DNA of 64,000 bases from Reyranella sp. (GTDB taxonomy: Bacteria; Pseudomonadota; Alphaproteobacteria; Reyranellales; Reyranellaceae), in NCBI RefSeq assembly GCF_004297265.1, contig NZ_SCUT01000050.1, forward strand, positions 124,001-188,000, written 5' to 3'. A program made the translations under genes and the position numbers. The notes below the pieces were generated by a model, which saw only the letters and a list, made by a program, of their open reading frames with translations, did no database searches and was not told the origin of the DNA. The stretch's first letter is position 1. Every line of letters starts with the position of its first letter. Below, in pieces: positions 8,672 through 17,680 of this stretch.

Positions 8672-10267
8672 TTACTTGTCGAGCCAGACGTCTTCGAGAC
8701 GCCAGCCGTTGTAGATGCTGTTGTGCTGCAGGACGAGGTTCTTCACGGCCGGCGCCCAGCAGGTGTTGGCGACGCCATGCGTGATCGGCGGACGGGCCGC
8801 GTCCTTGAGCAGCGCCTGCTCGATCTTCGTCACCATGGCCTTGCGCTTGCTCACGTCGGTCATGGCCGACTGCTCGTCGATCATCTTGTCGATCTCGGGG
8901 TTCTTGTACCCCGTGTAGTTGCGGTCCGACGTGCTGTAGAAGTTCTCGTAGAACACGCCGTCCGGATCGTCGAGGCCGGCACCCGTCAGGTTCATTCCGA
9001 CCTGATAGTTCTTCTGCTGGATCTTGTTGTACCAGATCGTGGTGTCGATCGGCTCCAGTTCCGCATCGATGTAGATCTGCTTCAGCTGGTCGATCAGGAT
9101 GACGGCCGGGTCGCGGTAGATGGCGATGTTGCGGGTCGACACCTTGATCTTGAGCGGCTTGTCGGGGCCGTAGCCCAGTTCCTTCATGAGGCCGCGCGCG
9201 ACCTCGCGGTTCTTCTCGATGTCCGGCCCGAAACCGGGAAGCTTCTCGAGCTCGCCCTGCGTCATGCCCCAGACACCGGCCGGCGGCGGCAGCATCGTCG
9301 CGCCACGCAGGTCGTTGCCCTGGGTCAGGATGTCGCTGAACGGCGTGCGATCAAGCGAATAGACCAGTGCCTCGCGCAGCTTGGGATTGTCGAACGGCGG
9401 CGCGTCGCGATTGACCAGCAGGTTGCTGTGCACGTTGGTCGGCCGCGCCTCGCAGATCGCATCCTTCTTCTGGTCCTTCACGTCCTTCAGCAGCGGGAAG
9501 GTGATGTCGGAATCGAAGGTGAGGTCGTACTCGCCGGCGACGAAGCCCAGCACGCGGGTACTGCGGTTCGGCACGATCTTGAACTCGATGGCGTCGAGGT
9601 AGGGCCGCCCCTTCTTCCAGTAGTCGGGGTTCTTCACCAGCTTGATGGCCTCGTTGCGCTTGAACTCGGCGACCTTGAACGGGCCGGTGCCGATCGGCTT
9701 GGAGCGCATCGCCCGCGAATCGACGTGACACGGATAGACCGGCGAATAGCCGGCGGCCAGCATCGACAGGAACGACGGCTGCTGGCGCTCCAGCGTGAAG
9801 GTGACCTCGTTGTCGCCGTTGGTCGTGACCTCCTTGAGGTTCTTGTACCAGACCTTGCGCGGGTTCTTGCGGATGATCTCCTGCTTCTCGTCACCGCGCA
9901 GGGCGTCCCACGTGCATTTCACGTCCTTGGACGAGAAAGGCTTGCCGTCGTGCCACTTCACGCCGCTGCGCAGCTTGAAGGTGAGCTTCGTCTTGTCGTC
10001 GTTCCACGCCCAGCTCTCGGCAAGCTCGGGCACGATCTTGTCGGGGCTGTTGATCTTCTCCTTCGGATCGAAGAACACGAGGTTGTTGAACACGGCCATG
10101 AACGGCATGTTCACCGAGATGGTCGCTTCCTCGTGGATCGAGGCGCTCGGCGGATTGTCGCGATGGGACACACGGAGCGTCCCGCCCTGCTTCTGTGCGA
10201 AGGCAGGGGCAGATATGACGACGGCGGCCACAAGGCCGCCGGCAATGATTGCCAGGCGATTGCGCAT
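8672..10267 (-). CDS. ABC transporter periplasmic substrate-binding protein, SBP_bac_5 family
   Basis: 531 residues from ATG 10267. A signal peptide (MRNRLAIIAGGLVAAVVISAPAFA, then Q) leads into the family-5 receptor fold: GGTLRVSHRDNPPSAS, PELAESWAWNDDKTKLTFKLR, GVKWHDGKPFSSKDV near residue 100 and EALVYSLDR near 320. GGGAGG-like Shine-Dalgarno sequence GGGAGG lies 6 bases before this ATG; an in-frame ATG 6 bases further up abuts the SD directly and is less likely. It captures the substrate in the periplasm and feeds the DppBCDF-type importer downstream. Receptor first, then permeases and ATPases, is the usual operon order. Confidence 0.9.
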   Translation of the reverse strand: MRNRLAIIAGGLVAAVVISAPAFAQKQGGTLRVSHRDNPPSASIHEEATISVNMPFMAVFNNLVFFDPKEKINSPDKIVPELAESWAWNDDKTKLTFKLRSGVKWHDGKPFSSKDVKCTWDALRGDEKQEIIRKNPRKVWYKNLKEVTTNGDNEVTFTLERQQPSFLSMLAAGYSPVYPCHVDSRAMRSKPIGTGPFKVAEFKRNEAIKLVKNPDYWKKGRPYLDAIEFKIVPNRSTRVLGFVAGEYDLTFDSDITFPLLKDVKDQKKDAICEARPTNVHSNLLVNRDAPPFDNPKLREALVYSLDRTPFSDILTQGNDLRGATMLPPPAGVWGMTQGELEKLPGFGPDIEKNREVARGLMKELGYGPDKPLKIKVSTRNIAIYRDPAVILIDQLKQIYIDAELEPIDTTIWYNKIQQKNYQVGMNLTGAGLDDPDGVFYENFYSTSDRNYTGYKNPEIDKMIDEQSAMTDVSKRKAMVTKIEQALLKDAARPPITHGVANTCWAPAVKNLVLQHNSIYNGWRLEDVWLDK

Positions 10268-10354
10268 TTTCATCCTCCCAGAAGCACGCTCGTTGGCGTG
10301 TTCGTTCTTCCCCGTTGGCCGGCAGGCTATCACATCATGTGAGATGGCCAAGCC

Positions 10355-10732
10355 TTAATGCGTCGGACCTTTGAGTTCTATCTGGTTGCCTTCCGGATCA
10401 TGGAAATAGACCGACGGGCCGGTGCCTTCGGCGCCGTAGCGCTCGACGGTTTCGCCGACCGATATGCCGAGCGGCTCAAGCCGCATGACGATGGCGTCAC
10501 GATCGAACGGCTCGATGCGGAAGCACAGATGATCCATGTTTCGCGTCGTCACGTGCGCCTCATTGGCAATGAGGTCGAGCAGGGAAGCGCCCGCTCGCAT
10601 CTGCACAAGACGCAGCGTGTCGATGCGCCGCTCCTCGCGAAATCCCAGCGCCTGCTCGTAGAAACGCACCATTCCCGGCAGATCGCGCACACGCAGCACG
10701 ACATGATCGATCCGTTCGACTTTGAAGGTCAT
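10355..10732 (-). CDS. VOC-family (glyoxalase/dioxygenase-like) protein
   Basis: 125 residues beginning MTFKVERIDHVVLRVRDLPGMVRFYEQALGF, the hallmark of the vicinal-oxygen-chelate fold. The expected metal ligands are His in RIDHVVL, His in MDHLCFR near residue 70 and Glu in GNQIELKG near residue 118. Such proteins are lyases, isomerases or dioxygenases acting on small molecules. ATG 10732 is the first start before the homology; a GGAGG lies 11 bases upstream. It lies back to back with the aldolase gene on the plus strand, so the two may share a control region of about 45 bases. Confidence 0.82.
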   Translation of the reverse strand: MTFKVERIDHVVLRVRDLPGMVRFYEQALGFREERRIDTLRLVQMRAGASLLDLIANEAHVTTRNMDHLCFRIEPFDRDAIVMRLEPLGISVGETVERYGAEGTGPSVYFHDPEGNQIELKGPTH

Positions 10733-10777
10733 GGCGAATAGCTTCCTCCAGGCAGTTCCAAACCAATGGAGGAGAGA

Positions 10778-11563
10778 ATGGCGTTCGCAGTCAATGCCGC
10801 CAAGGCGCGCCTGAAGAAGAACGAGCTGTCGATCGGCATCGGCATCCGGCTGGTCCGCAACGTCGACATCGTGAAGGTCATGAAGGCCGCCGGCTTCGAC
10901 TGGCTGTTCATCGACCTCGAGCACGGATCCATGTCGATCGAGACGGCGTGCGAGATCGCGATCGCCGCACAGGATTCGGGTATCGCGCCGATCGTACGCG
11001 TGCCGTATGGCGAACTGACGATGGCGACCAGGGTGCTGGACGGCGGCGCGCTGGGCATCGTCGTCCCGCATGTCGATACGCCGGAGGAGGCGAAGGAGAT
11101 CGCCGACAAGCTGCGCTATCCGCCGCGCGGCCATCGCTCGGTGGGCGGCGGCCAGGCGCAGTTCGACTACGAGCCGATGCCGCTCGGCGAGATGACGACC
11201 AAGTCGGACGAAAACACGCTGATCGTGGTGATGATCGAGACGCCCAAGGCGGTCGAGAATGCCGAGGCGATCGCGGCGGTGCCGGGCATCGATTGCCTGC
11301 TGGTCGGTTCGAGCGATCTCTCGATGGAAATGGGCATCCCCGGCGACACCGGCAATCCGAAGGTCCAGGCCGCCGTCGACAAGGTCGTCGCCGCCTGCCG
11401 CACGCACGGCAAGTGGCCGGGCATGGGCGGCGCTTATACGGAAGAGCTTCTCAAGCTCTACATCGACAAGGGCATGAAGTTCATGCTGTCGGGCAACGAC
11501 CTGCCGATGCTGACGGGCGCTGCCCGCGCGCACCAGGCCAAGGTGCGGGCGTTTCAGAAGTAA
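10778..11563 (+). CDS. HpcH/HpaI-family aldolase
   Basis: 261 residues. Class II pyruvate/2-oxo-acid aldolase fold: GIGIRLVRNVDIVKVMKAAGFDWLFIDLEHGSMS has the catalytic His and acidic residues, VRVPYGE carries the conserved Arg, MIETPKAVENAEAIAAVPGIDCLLVGSSDLSMEMG supplies the metal-binding Glu and Asp. These enzymes cleave 4-hydroxy-2-oxo acids to pyruvate and an aldehyde. ATG 10778 is chosen because GGAGGAG ends 4-5 bases before it; the in-frame ATG at 10766 overlaps that SD. Ends at a strong hairpin shared with the convergent TPP enzyme. Confidence 0.88.
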   Translation: MAFAVNAAKARLKKNELSIGIGIRLVRNVDIVKVMKAAGFDWLFIDLEHGSMSIETACEIAIAAQDSGIAPIVRVPYGELTMATRVLDGGALGIVVPHVDTPEEAKEIADKLRYPPRGHRSVGGGQAQFDYEPMPLGEMTTKSDENTLIVVMIETPKAVENAEAIAAVPGIDCLLVGSSDLSMEMGIPGDTGNPKVQAAVDKVVAACRTHGKWPGMGGAYTEELLKLYIDKGMKFMLSGNDLPMLTGAARAHQAKVRAFQK

Positions 11564-11604
11564 GCTGCCGGGGGCGCGCCACTCCAGTGGCGCGCCCCCA
11601 GCTT
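11562..11604. terminator. perfect palindrome between convergent genes
   Basis: 14-bp perfect stem GGGGGCGCGCCACT / AGTGGCGCGCCCCC with only CC between the arms, extended outside by AAGCT/AGCTT. It lies directly between two convergent stop codons. It can act as a bidirectional terminator, although no long T-run follows. Its core resembles the arms of the larger repeat at 16551-16624. Confidence 0.7.
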
Positions 11605-11605
11605 C

Positions 11606-13258
11606 TTAGCGCTTCCCTTCGATCTCGATCTCGACGAGGTGCGGCTTGCCCGACTTGAAGGCGGCCTCGACGGCCGCCTTGATGTCGTCGGCCTTGGAGA
11701 CATAGGTGCCGGCGACGCCCATGCCCTTGGCCAGATCGACGAAGCCCATGGTCGGGCCGGTCAGGTCCATGTGCATGTAGGGCTTGTTCGACTTCACGTC
11801 GAAGCGCGCCCGGTAGGCGTCGATGTTGTGCTTCAGCACGCGATACTCGCGGTTCGCCAGGATGACGAACACGATCGGCAGATCGTGATGCGCCGCCGTC
11901 CAGAGTGCCTGGATCGAGTACATCGACGAACCGTCGCCCGACACGCAGAGGATCGGCCGCTTCCTCTCGGCCACCGCCACGCCGATGGCGCCCGCGAGCC
12001 CCTGGCCGATGCCGCCGCCGCGGCCGCTGTAATAGTCGCCCGGTCCCTTGAAGGTGAAGGTCTTGAAGAGGTCGAGATTGGCGGTGATCGTCTCGTCGAC
12101 CACGACGACGTCCTGCGGCGAGCCGGCGCGGACCTCGGCCATGGCACGGGCCATCGAGGTCGGCGTGCGCGACCAGGCCTTCTCGACGCGCGCTTTCTGG
12201 GCCGCATCGTCAGCCGCCTTGCGGGCCTTCATCGCTTCGTTGCGCTTGGTGGCCGCCGCGGCATCGATACCGGTCAGCGCTGCCTCGAGCGCTTCAAGCG
12301 CCGCACCCGCATCCGCGACCACGCCGGCATCGAGCGCGAAATTGTAGGCAAGCCGCGAGGCGCCCGCCTCGATCTGCAGCACCTTGGTGCCGGCCGCGAA
12401 GGGCGAGCCCGCCGCGTACCAGACTTCCTCGAAGAAGGGACCACCCACCATCAGCACGAGGTCGTTGCCCGCGAGCTGCTTGGCGACACCCGCCGCATCG
12501 AAGGCCAGCGTGCCGCAATAGGCCGGATGATCGGTCGGGAACGAGTTCTGTCCGCGCAGCCCCTCGAACCATACGGAGGCTCCCAGCTTCTCGACGAGCT
12601 TGACCAGGGTCCTGTCGGCGCCGGCGCGCGCGATGTCATCGCCGGCGACGATGGCCGGGCTCTTGGCTCCGGCCAGCAGCTTCGCCATGGCGGCGATGCC
12701 TGCCGGATCAGGCCGGGTCGCCGTGTAGGAATGGCCGGGCTTGCCGGCCGGAATGGTGGTCTCCTGCTCCATCACGTCGATGGGCAGCGCCACGAAGACC
12801 GGACCGGCGGGTGCCTCGTTGGCGATCTTGAAGGCGCGCTGGAGGATCGGCCCCAGCTCGTCGGCTCGCTCGACCTGCACGCTCCACTTGGTGACAGGCG
12901 CGGCGATGGCGGCGAGGTCGTGGCCCAGGATCGGATCGCGCAGGCGCATGCGCGTATCCTGCTGGCCGGCCGTCACCACCATCGGCGAATTGTTCTTCAG
13001 CGCGCTGTAGATCGCGCCGATCGCGTTGCCGAGGCCGGGGGCCACATGGAGGTTCACGAAGGCCGTCTTGCCGCTGGCCTGGGCATAGAAGTTGGCGGCG
13101 CCGGTCGCGACGCCTTCATGCAGGTGCACGATGTACTGGAGCTGCGGATAGTCGAGCAGGGAATCGAGCAGCGGGCTCTCGGTCGTGCCGGGATTGCCGA
13201 AGATCCGGTCGACGCCGTGATTGATCAGCGTCTCCAGCAGAACCTGACGTCCGCGCAT
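11606..13258 (-). CDS. TPP-dependent 2-oxo-acid decarboxylase, benzoylformate decarboxylase-like
   Basis: 550 residues in the three-domain ThDP fold. The N-terminal PYR domain has IFGNPGTTESPLLD (the GNPG segment typical of benzoylformate decarboxylases) and the cofactor-activating Glu in VHLHEGVATGAA near residue 50. The central domain is around 190-330. The C-terminal PP domain has the ThDP motif GDGSSMYSIQALWTAAHHDLP...N near 440. Expected to decarboxylate an aromatic or branched 2-oxo acid, or to be an acetolactate-synthase relative without FAD use. It is convergent with the aldolase and divergent from a flavoprotein, suggesting a catabolic island; the substrate is unknown. Confidence 0.82.
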   Translation of the reverse strand: MRGRQVLLETLINHGVDRIFGNPGTTESPLLDSLLDYPQLQYIVHLHEGVATGAANFYAQASGKTAFVNLHVAPGLGNAIGAIYSALKNNSPMVVTAGQQDTRMRLRDPILGHDLAAIAAPVTKWSVQVERADELGPILQRAFKIANEAPAGPVFVALPIDVMEQETTIPAGKPGHSYTATRPDPAGIAAMAKLLAGAKSPAIVAGDDIARAGADRTLVKLVEKLGASVWFEGLRGQNSFPTDHPAYCGTLAFDAAGVAKQLAGNDLVLMVGGPFFEEVWYAAGSPFAAGTKVLQIEAGASRLAYNFALDAGVVADAGAALEALEAALTGIDAAAATKRNEAMKARKAADDAAQKARVEKAWSRTPTSMARAMAEVRAGSPQDVVVVDETITANLDLFKTFTFKGPGDYYSGRGGGIGQGLAGAIGVAVAERKRPILCVSGDGSSMYSIQALWTAAHHDLPIVFVILANREYRVLKHNIDAYRARFDVKSNKPYMHMDLTGPTMGFVDLAKGMGVAGTYVSKADDIKAAVEAAFKSGKPHLVEIEIEGKR

Positions 13259-13439
13259 TCAATACTCTCCCTTTGACTTTCCTTGCTCCGGATCGGCGAT
13301 CCCGTTTCGAGTGTACCGGCGCCGGAGGCCCCGTGACATCCGGAGATGATCGCCGCCGGCCCTCCAGTTCCTCCCCGTGATACGACAGGCCGCAGAGGCT
13401 CGCAGTTCAATCGTCGGGGAGGCCCTGCTAAGGAAATGC

Positions 13440-14930
13440 ATGGAGGGTCGGAAGCACGGCATGGATGGAATTGTCGAGCGGCATTCGGCGGGCCTGGACG
13501 AACTCGAGAAGGTCGCGCGCCACGACCTGGCGCGGTTGAACTATCCGCCGGCCAACTGGGTGCCGGAGAAGACCGGCGCGGACGGCAAGCCCGTGCTCGA
13601 TGTCCTGATCGTCGGCGCCGGCATGTGCGGCCAGACCGCGGGCTGGGGCCTGCTGCGCGAGGGCATCCGCAACATCCGCGTGATCGAGCGCAACAGCCAC
13701 GGCCATGAAGGTCCGTGGAACACCACGGCGCGTATGCCGACCCTGCGTTCGCCCAAGCACCTCACCGGCCCCGACCTCGGCGTGCCGTCCCTCACCTTCC
13801 GCGCCTGGTACGAGGCCCAGCACGGCGCCGACGGTTGGGAGAAGCTCTACAAGATCGCACGCCTCGACTGGCTCTCCTATCTCCTGTGGGTGCGCAAGGT
13901 CGTCGACCTGAAGGTCGAGAACGGCGTGTCGCTGCTCAAGGTCGAGGCGGCCGGCAACTTCCTGCAGGCGAGCCTGTCGACCGGCGAAACGCTTCTCGTG
14001 CGCAAGCTCATCCTGGCCAACGGCCGCGACGGATCGGGCGGATTCCGCTGGCCGTCTTTCCCGTCGTTCGATCCGGAAGATCCTTCTCGCGAAGGCCGCG
14101 TCTTTCACACGCTGGAAGAGATCGATTTTGCAAAGCTGAAGGGCAAGCGCCTCGGCATCCTGGGTGTGCTCGCGACGGCGATCGACAATGCCTGCACGGC
14201 GCTGGAAGCCGGCGCGGCAGAGGCGATCTGCTATGCGCGACGACCGCACCTGCCCCAGGTCAACAAGTCGAAGGGCGTGTCCTTCCCCGGCTTCCAGCGA
14301 GGCCAGGGCATGCTGGACGACGATTGGCGCTGGAAAATCTACACCTACATGCTGGCCGCCGGCTCGCCGCCGCCGCACGAATCCGTGTTGCGCGCGCAAA
14401 GACTGCCGGGCTTCGCCTTTCGCTTCGCCGAGCCATGGCTCGACATGATCGTCGAGAAGAACGGCGTCACCGTGAAGACGACCAAGGGGACGGAGCGTTT
14501 CGATGCGGTCCTGCTCGGCACCGGCTTCGACATCGATCTCGCGCGGCGCCTGGAACTGGGATCGTTCGCCGCCAACGCGACCCTTTGGGGCGACCGTCGC
14601 ACGCCGGCGGAAGCCACTGCCAACGCCGAGGCAGCCCGCTATCCCTATCTCGGTCCGGCCTTCGAGCTGATCGAGAAAGTGCCGGGCCGCACACCCCATA
14701 TGGGCGACATCCACCTCTTCAACTGGGGCAGCATCCTGAGCCATGGCGCGCTCGCCGGCGACATTCCCGGCCTGTTCGTGGGTTCGACGCGCCTCGTGCA
14801 GTCGATCTCGCATGCGCTGTTCCGCGAAGACGTCGAGACGCACGTAGAGAACATGTACGCTCAGGAAGATCCGGAGCTCGCGCCGACCGACTATTTCGTG
14901 CCGCGCGAAAGGCGATCCGGCACGCTCTGA
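13440..14930 (+). CDS. FAD/NAD(P)-binding flavoprotein, monooxygenase-like
   Basis: 496 residues. A Rossmann motif VLIVGAGMCGQTAGWGL near residue 55 is followed by VIERNSHGHEGPW (FAD ribose binding) and, near residue 220, a second nucleotide-binding segment RLGILGVLATAIDNA that is a degenerate GxGxxG. A third GTGFDID element lies near 360. The layout resembles CzcO/Baeyer-Villiger-type flavoproteins. ATG 13440 has AAGGA 5 bases upstream; ATG 13461 is an alternative with GGAGGG 13 bases away. The stop is followed at once by ten G residues and then the GMC gene, so the two are cotranscribed. The exact reaction is unknown. Confidence 0.78.
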   Translation: MEGRKHGMDGIVERHSAGLDELEKVARHDLARLNYPPANWVPEKTGADGKPVLDVLIVGAGMCGQTAGWGLLREGIRNIRVIERNSHGHEGPWNTTARMPTLRSPKHLTGPDLGVPSLTFRAWYEAQHGADGWEKLYKIARLDWLSYLLWVRKVVDLKVENGVSLLKVEAAGNFLQASLSTGETLLVRKLILANGRDGSGGFRWPSFPSFDPEDPSREGRVFHTLEEIDFAKLKGKRLGILGVLATAIDNACTALEAGAAEAICYARRPHLPQVNKSKGVSFPGFQRGQGMLDDDWRWKIYTYMLAAGSPPPHESVLRAQRLPGFAFRFAEPWLDMIVEKNGVTVKTTKGTERFDAVLLGTGFDIDLARRLELGSFAANATLWGDRRTPAEATANAEAARYPYLGPAFELIEKVPGRTPHMGDIHLFNWGSILSHGALAGDIPGLFVGSTRLVQSISHALFREDVETHVENMYAQEDPELAPTDYFVPRERRSGTL

Positions 14931-14947
14931 GGGGGGGGGGAAGAAAC

Positions 14948-16540
14948 ATGCAGGCGGATTATGTCGTCGTCGGCGCGGGATCGGCCGGCTGCACGGTTGC
15001 GGCGCGCCTCAGCGAAACCGGCGCGACGGTGATCCTGCTGGAGGCCGGGCCCAGCGACTGGCATCCCATGATCCACATCCCGGCCGGCATCCGCTCGCTG
15101 ATCCGCAATCCGCTGGTGAACTGGAATTACACGACCGAGCCGGAGAAGGGCTCGGGCGACCGCCGCATCGAATGGCCGCGCGGCCGCACCCTGGGCGGCT
15201 CGAGCTCGATCAACGGCATGCTCTATGTCCGCGGCGCGCCAGCCGACTTCGACAACTGGGCGCAGATGGGCTGCCGCGGCTGGAGCTACGACGACGTGCT
15301 GCCCTTCTTCATGAAGTCCGAGCAGTACGTGCAGGGCGGCGACAAGGAGGTGCGCGGCCAGGACGGCCCGCTCAAGGTCGAGGACTATCGCACCATCCTG
15401 CCCCTCACCCATCGCTTCGTCGAAGGTGCGCAGCAGGCGGGCTTCCCGTTCAATCCCGACCTCAACGGCAAGACACGCGACGGGGTCGGCTACTCGCAGA
15501 TGACCCGTCGCGGCCGCTGGCGCGGCTCGACGGCCCAGACCTATCTCCGCGAGGCGCGCGGCCGCCCCAACCTGCGGGTCGAGACGAACGCCCAGGGCGG
15601 CCGGCTGTTGTTCGAGGGCAAGCGCTGCGTGGGCGTCGCCTTCCAGCGCGGCGGGAACCTCACCGAGGTCCGGGCCAACCGCGAGGTCATCGTCTCCGGC
15701 GGCGCCGTCAACTCGCCGCACATCCTGCAGATCTCGGGTATCGGCCCCGCCGCGCACCTCCAGTCGCTCGGCATTCCGGTCGTGCACGACCTCGCGGGCG
15801 TCGGATCGAACCTGATCGACCACTATGTCGTGCGTGTCGTGCATCGCGTGAAGGGCGCCGAGACGGTCAACGAGGTCTCGCGCTTCCCGCGCGTGCTGCC
15901 GGAGGTGCTGCGCTTCGCCTTTACCGGCCGCGGCGCCCTCACCTTTGGCGTGACCACGGCGCAGGTCTTCTGCGACAGCCGCGAGGGCCTCGCCTCGCCC
16001 GACCTGCAATTGCTCTTCACGCCCGGCAGCTCGCATCCGCTCAAGTTCGGGCAGCTCGACGAGCAGCCGGGCATGAGCTGCGTCGTCTGCGTCGTGAAGC
16101 CCGACAGCCGCGGCACCATCATGGCGGCCTCGTCCGACCCCTTCGCCCGGCCGCAGATCAAGCCCAACTATCTCACCACGCATACCGACGAGCTGGCGCT
16201 GCTGGGCGGTCTTCGGCACACGCGCCGCATCTTTGCCGCCCCGGCCCTCACCCAGCACAGCGAAGGCGAGATCCAGCCCGGCCCCGATGTGAAGACCGAT
16301 GCCGACCTGCTGGCCTATGCCCGCCGCGCCGGCAACACGCTCTACCACCCGGTCGGCACCTGCCGGATGGGTGAGGACCCGCGCGCCGTCGTCGATTCAC
16401 GCCTGCGCGTGCACGGCATCCACGGGCTGCGGGTGATCGACGCCTCGGTGATGCCGACCCTGACGACCGGCAACACCAACGCGCCCACCATCATGATCGG
16501 CGAAAAAGGCGCGGCGATGATCCGCGAGGATGCGCGCTGA
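14948..16540 (+). CDS. GMC-family FAD oxidoreductase (second copy)
   Basis: 530 residues. FAD motif VVGAGSAGCTVAARL near residue 8, LLEAGPSDWHP near 35, first GMC signature GRTLGGSSSINGMLYVRGA near 80, second signature SGGAVNSPHILQISGIG near 255, and the catalytic region LYHPVGTCRMGED near 468 with GNTNAPT near 510. Expected to oxidise an alcohol with FAD as acceptor. The ATG at 14948 follows a G10 tract plus AAGAAAC that serves as the ribosome-binding site. It is a paralogue of the enzyme at 2996-4612 (same motifs throughout), yet sits with a flavoprotein instead of a transporter. Confidence 0.88.
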   Translation: MQADYVVVGAGSAGCTVAARLSETGATVILLEAGPSDWHPMIHIPAGIRSLIRNPLVNWNYTTEPEKGSGDRRIEWPRGRTLGGSSSINGMLYVRGAPADFDNWAQMGCRGWSYDDVLPFFMKSEQYVQGGDKEVRGQDGPLKVEDYRTILPLTHRFVEGAQQAGFPFNPDLNGKTRDGVGYSQMTRRGRWRGSTAQTYLREARGRPNLRVETNAQGGRLLFEGKRCVGVAFQRGGNLTEVRANREVIVSGGAVNSPHILQISGIGPAAHLQSLGIPVVHDLAGVGSNLIDHYVVRVVHRVKGAETVNEVSRFPRVLPEVLRFAFTGRGALTFGVTTAQVFCDSREGLASPDLQLLFTPGSSHPLKFGQLDEQPGMSCVVCVVKPDSRGTIMAASSDPFARPQIKPNYLTTHTDELALLGGLRHTRRIFAAPALTQHSEGEIQPGPDVKTDADLLAYARRAGNTLYHPVGTCRMGEDPRAVVDSRLRVHGIHGLRVIDASVMPTLTTGNTNAPTIMIGEKGAAMIREDAR

Positions 16541-16550
16541 GGCTATCAAT

Positions 16551-16624
16551 GGAGCGCGCAACTCCAGTTGCGCTCAAGCTTCGTCGATCAGCAAGACATG
16601 AGCGCAACTGGAGTTGCGCGCTCC
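16551..16624. repeat. 26-bp perfect inverted repeat with nested palindromes (family C)
   Basis: Arms 16551-16576 and 16599-16624 are perfect reverse complements of 26 bases around a 22-base spacer. Each arm itself contains the smaller palindrome CGCAACT-CC-AGTTGCG. It lies between convergent genes and would fold into one long hairpin or two short ones. The core is a variant of the palindrome at 11562-11604 (CGCCACT-CC-AGTGGCG), suggesting a dispersed element family. Confidence 0.8.
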
Positions 16625-16631
16625 GATGAGA

Positions 16632-17657
16632 CTAGCGGATCGGCGGGGCGTATTGCAGGCCACCCTGGGTCCACAGCGCGTTCTGGCCGCGCGGGATCTT
16701 GAGAAGCGAGCCCGAACCGACGTTGCGCTCGAAGACCTCGCCGTAGTTACCGACCTGCTTGATGATGTTGTAGACCCACTTTTCGTCGACCCCGAGCGCC
16801 TTGCCCATGCCCGGCGTGACGCCCAGGATGCGCTTGATCGTGGGGTTGTCGCTCTTCAGCATCTCGTCGACGTTCTTCGAGGTGATGCCGTATTCCTCGG
16901 CCTCGATCATCGCATACTGCGTCCAGCGCACGATGTCCTCGAACTGGTTGTCGCCGTGGCGCACGACCGGTCCCAGCGGCTCCTTCGAGATGACCTCGGG
17001 CAGGACGATATAGTCGTCGGGGTTGGGCGCATTGGCGATGCGCGTCGCATAGAGCCTCGCCTGGTCGCCGGAATAGGCGTCGCAGCGGCCGCTGAAGAAG
17101 GCGCTGCGGCTCTGGTCGGGATCCTCGAACAGCACCGGCTTGAAGCTCATCTTGTTGGTGCGGAAATAGTCCGCGATGTTGAGCTCGGACGTGCTGCCGG
17201 TCAGCACGCAAATCGAGGCGCCGTTCAGTTCCTTGGCGCTCTTCACGCCGAGCTTCTTCGGTACCATGAAGCCCTGGCCGTCATAGTAGGTGACGCCCAC
17301 GAAATCGAGGCCGAGCGCGGTGTCGCGCGTCAGGGTCCAGGTCGAGTTGTTCGACAGCAGGTCGACCTCGCCCGCCTGCAGCGCCGTGAAGCGCTGCTGG
17401 CCCGAGAGCGGCACGTACTTCACCTTCTCGGAATCACCAAAGAGGGCGGCGGAGACACCCCGGCAGATGTCGACGTTCATGCCCGTCCACTTGCCTTGGT
17501 TGTCGACCACCATGAAGCCGGCGATGCCACCCACGGCCACGCCGCAGATAAGCTGGCCACGCGCCTTCACGGCATCGAGGTCCTTGCCGGCCATGGCATG
17601 GCCCGACGGGAGGATCATGGCCGCACCGAGCGCCATCGCCGCAAACATCTTCTTCAT
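16632..17657 (-). CDS. amino-acid ABC transporter substrate-binding protein (AapJ-like)
   Basis: 341 residues from ATG 17657 with GAGGAGGAG just upstream. Signal peptide MKKMFAAMALGAAMILPSGHAMA, then the family-3 receptor fold: GQLICGVAVGGIAGFMVVDNQGKWTGMNVDICR, then RFTALQAGEVDLLSNNSTWTLTRD and LPEVISKEPLGPVVRHGD, which are characteristic of the general L-amino-acid receptor AapJ/BztA. The periplasmic protein should bind amino acids, but no matching permease or ATPase genes lie nearby, so it is an orphan receptor here. It is 23 bases downstream of the Bug-type receptor gene and may be cotranscribed. Confidence 0.87.
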   Translation of the reverse strand: MKKMFAAMALGAAMILPSGHAMAGKDLDAVKARGQLICGVAVGGIAGFMVVDNQGKWTGMNVDICRGVSAALFGDSEKVKYVPLSGQQRFTALQAGEVDLLSNNSTWTLTRDTALGLDFVGVTYYDGQGFMVPKKLGVKSAKELNGASICVLTGSTSELNIADYFRTNKMSFKPVLFEDPDQSRSAFFSGRCDAYSGDQARLYATRIANAPNPDDYIVLPEVISKEPLGPVVRHGDNQFEDIVRWTQYAMIEAEEYGITSKNVDEMLKSDNPTIKRILGVTPGMGKALGVDEKWVYNIIKQVGNYGEVFERNVGSGSLLKIPRGQNALWTQGGLQYAPPIR

Positions 17658-17680
17658 CGAACGTCTCCTCCTCAGGCCGG

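Noticed and set aside
11606..13258. Calling the TPP enzyme acetolactate synthase (ilvB)
   Set aside because: The GNPGTTE segment, the missing small subunit and the catabolic context fit a benzoylformate-decarboxylase-like enzyme better.
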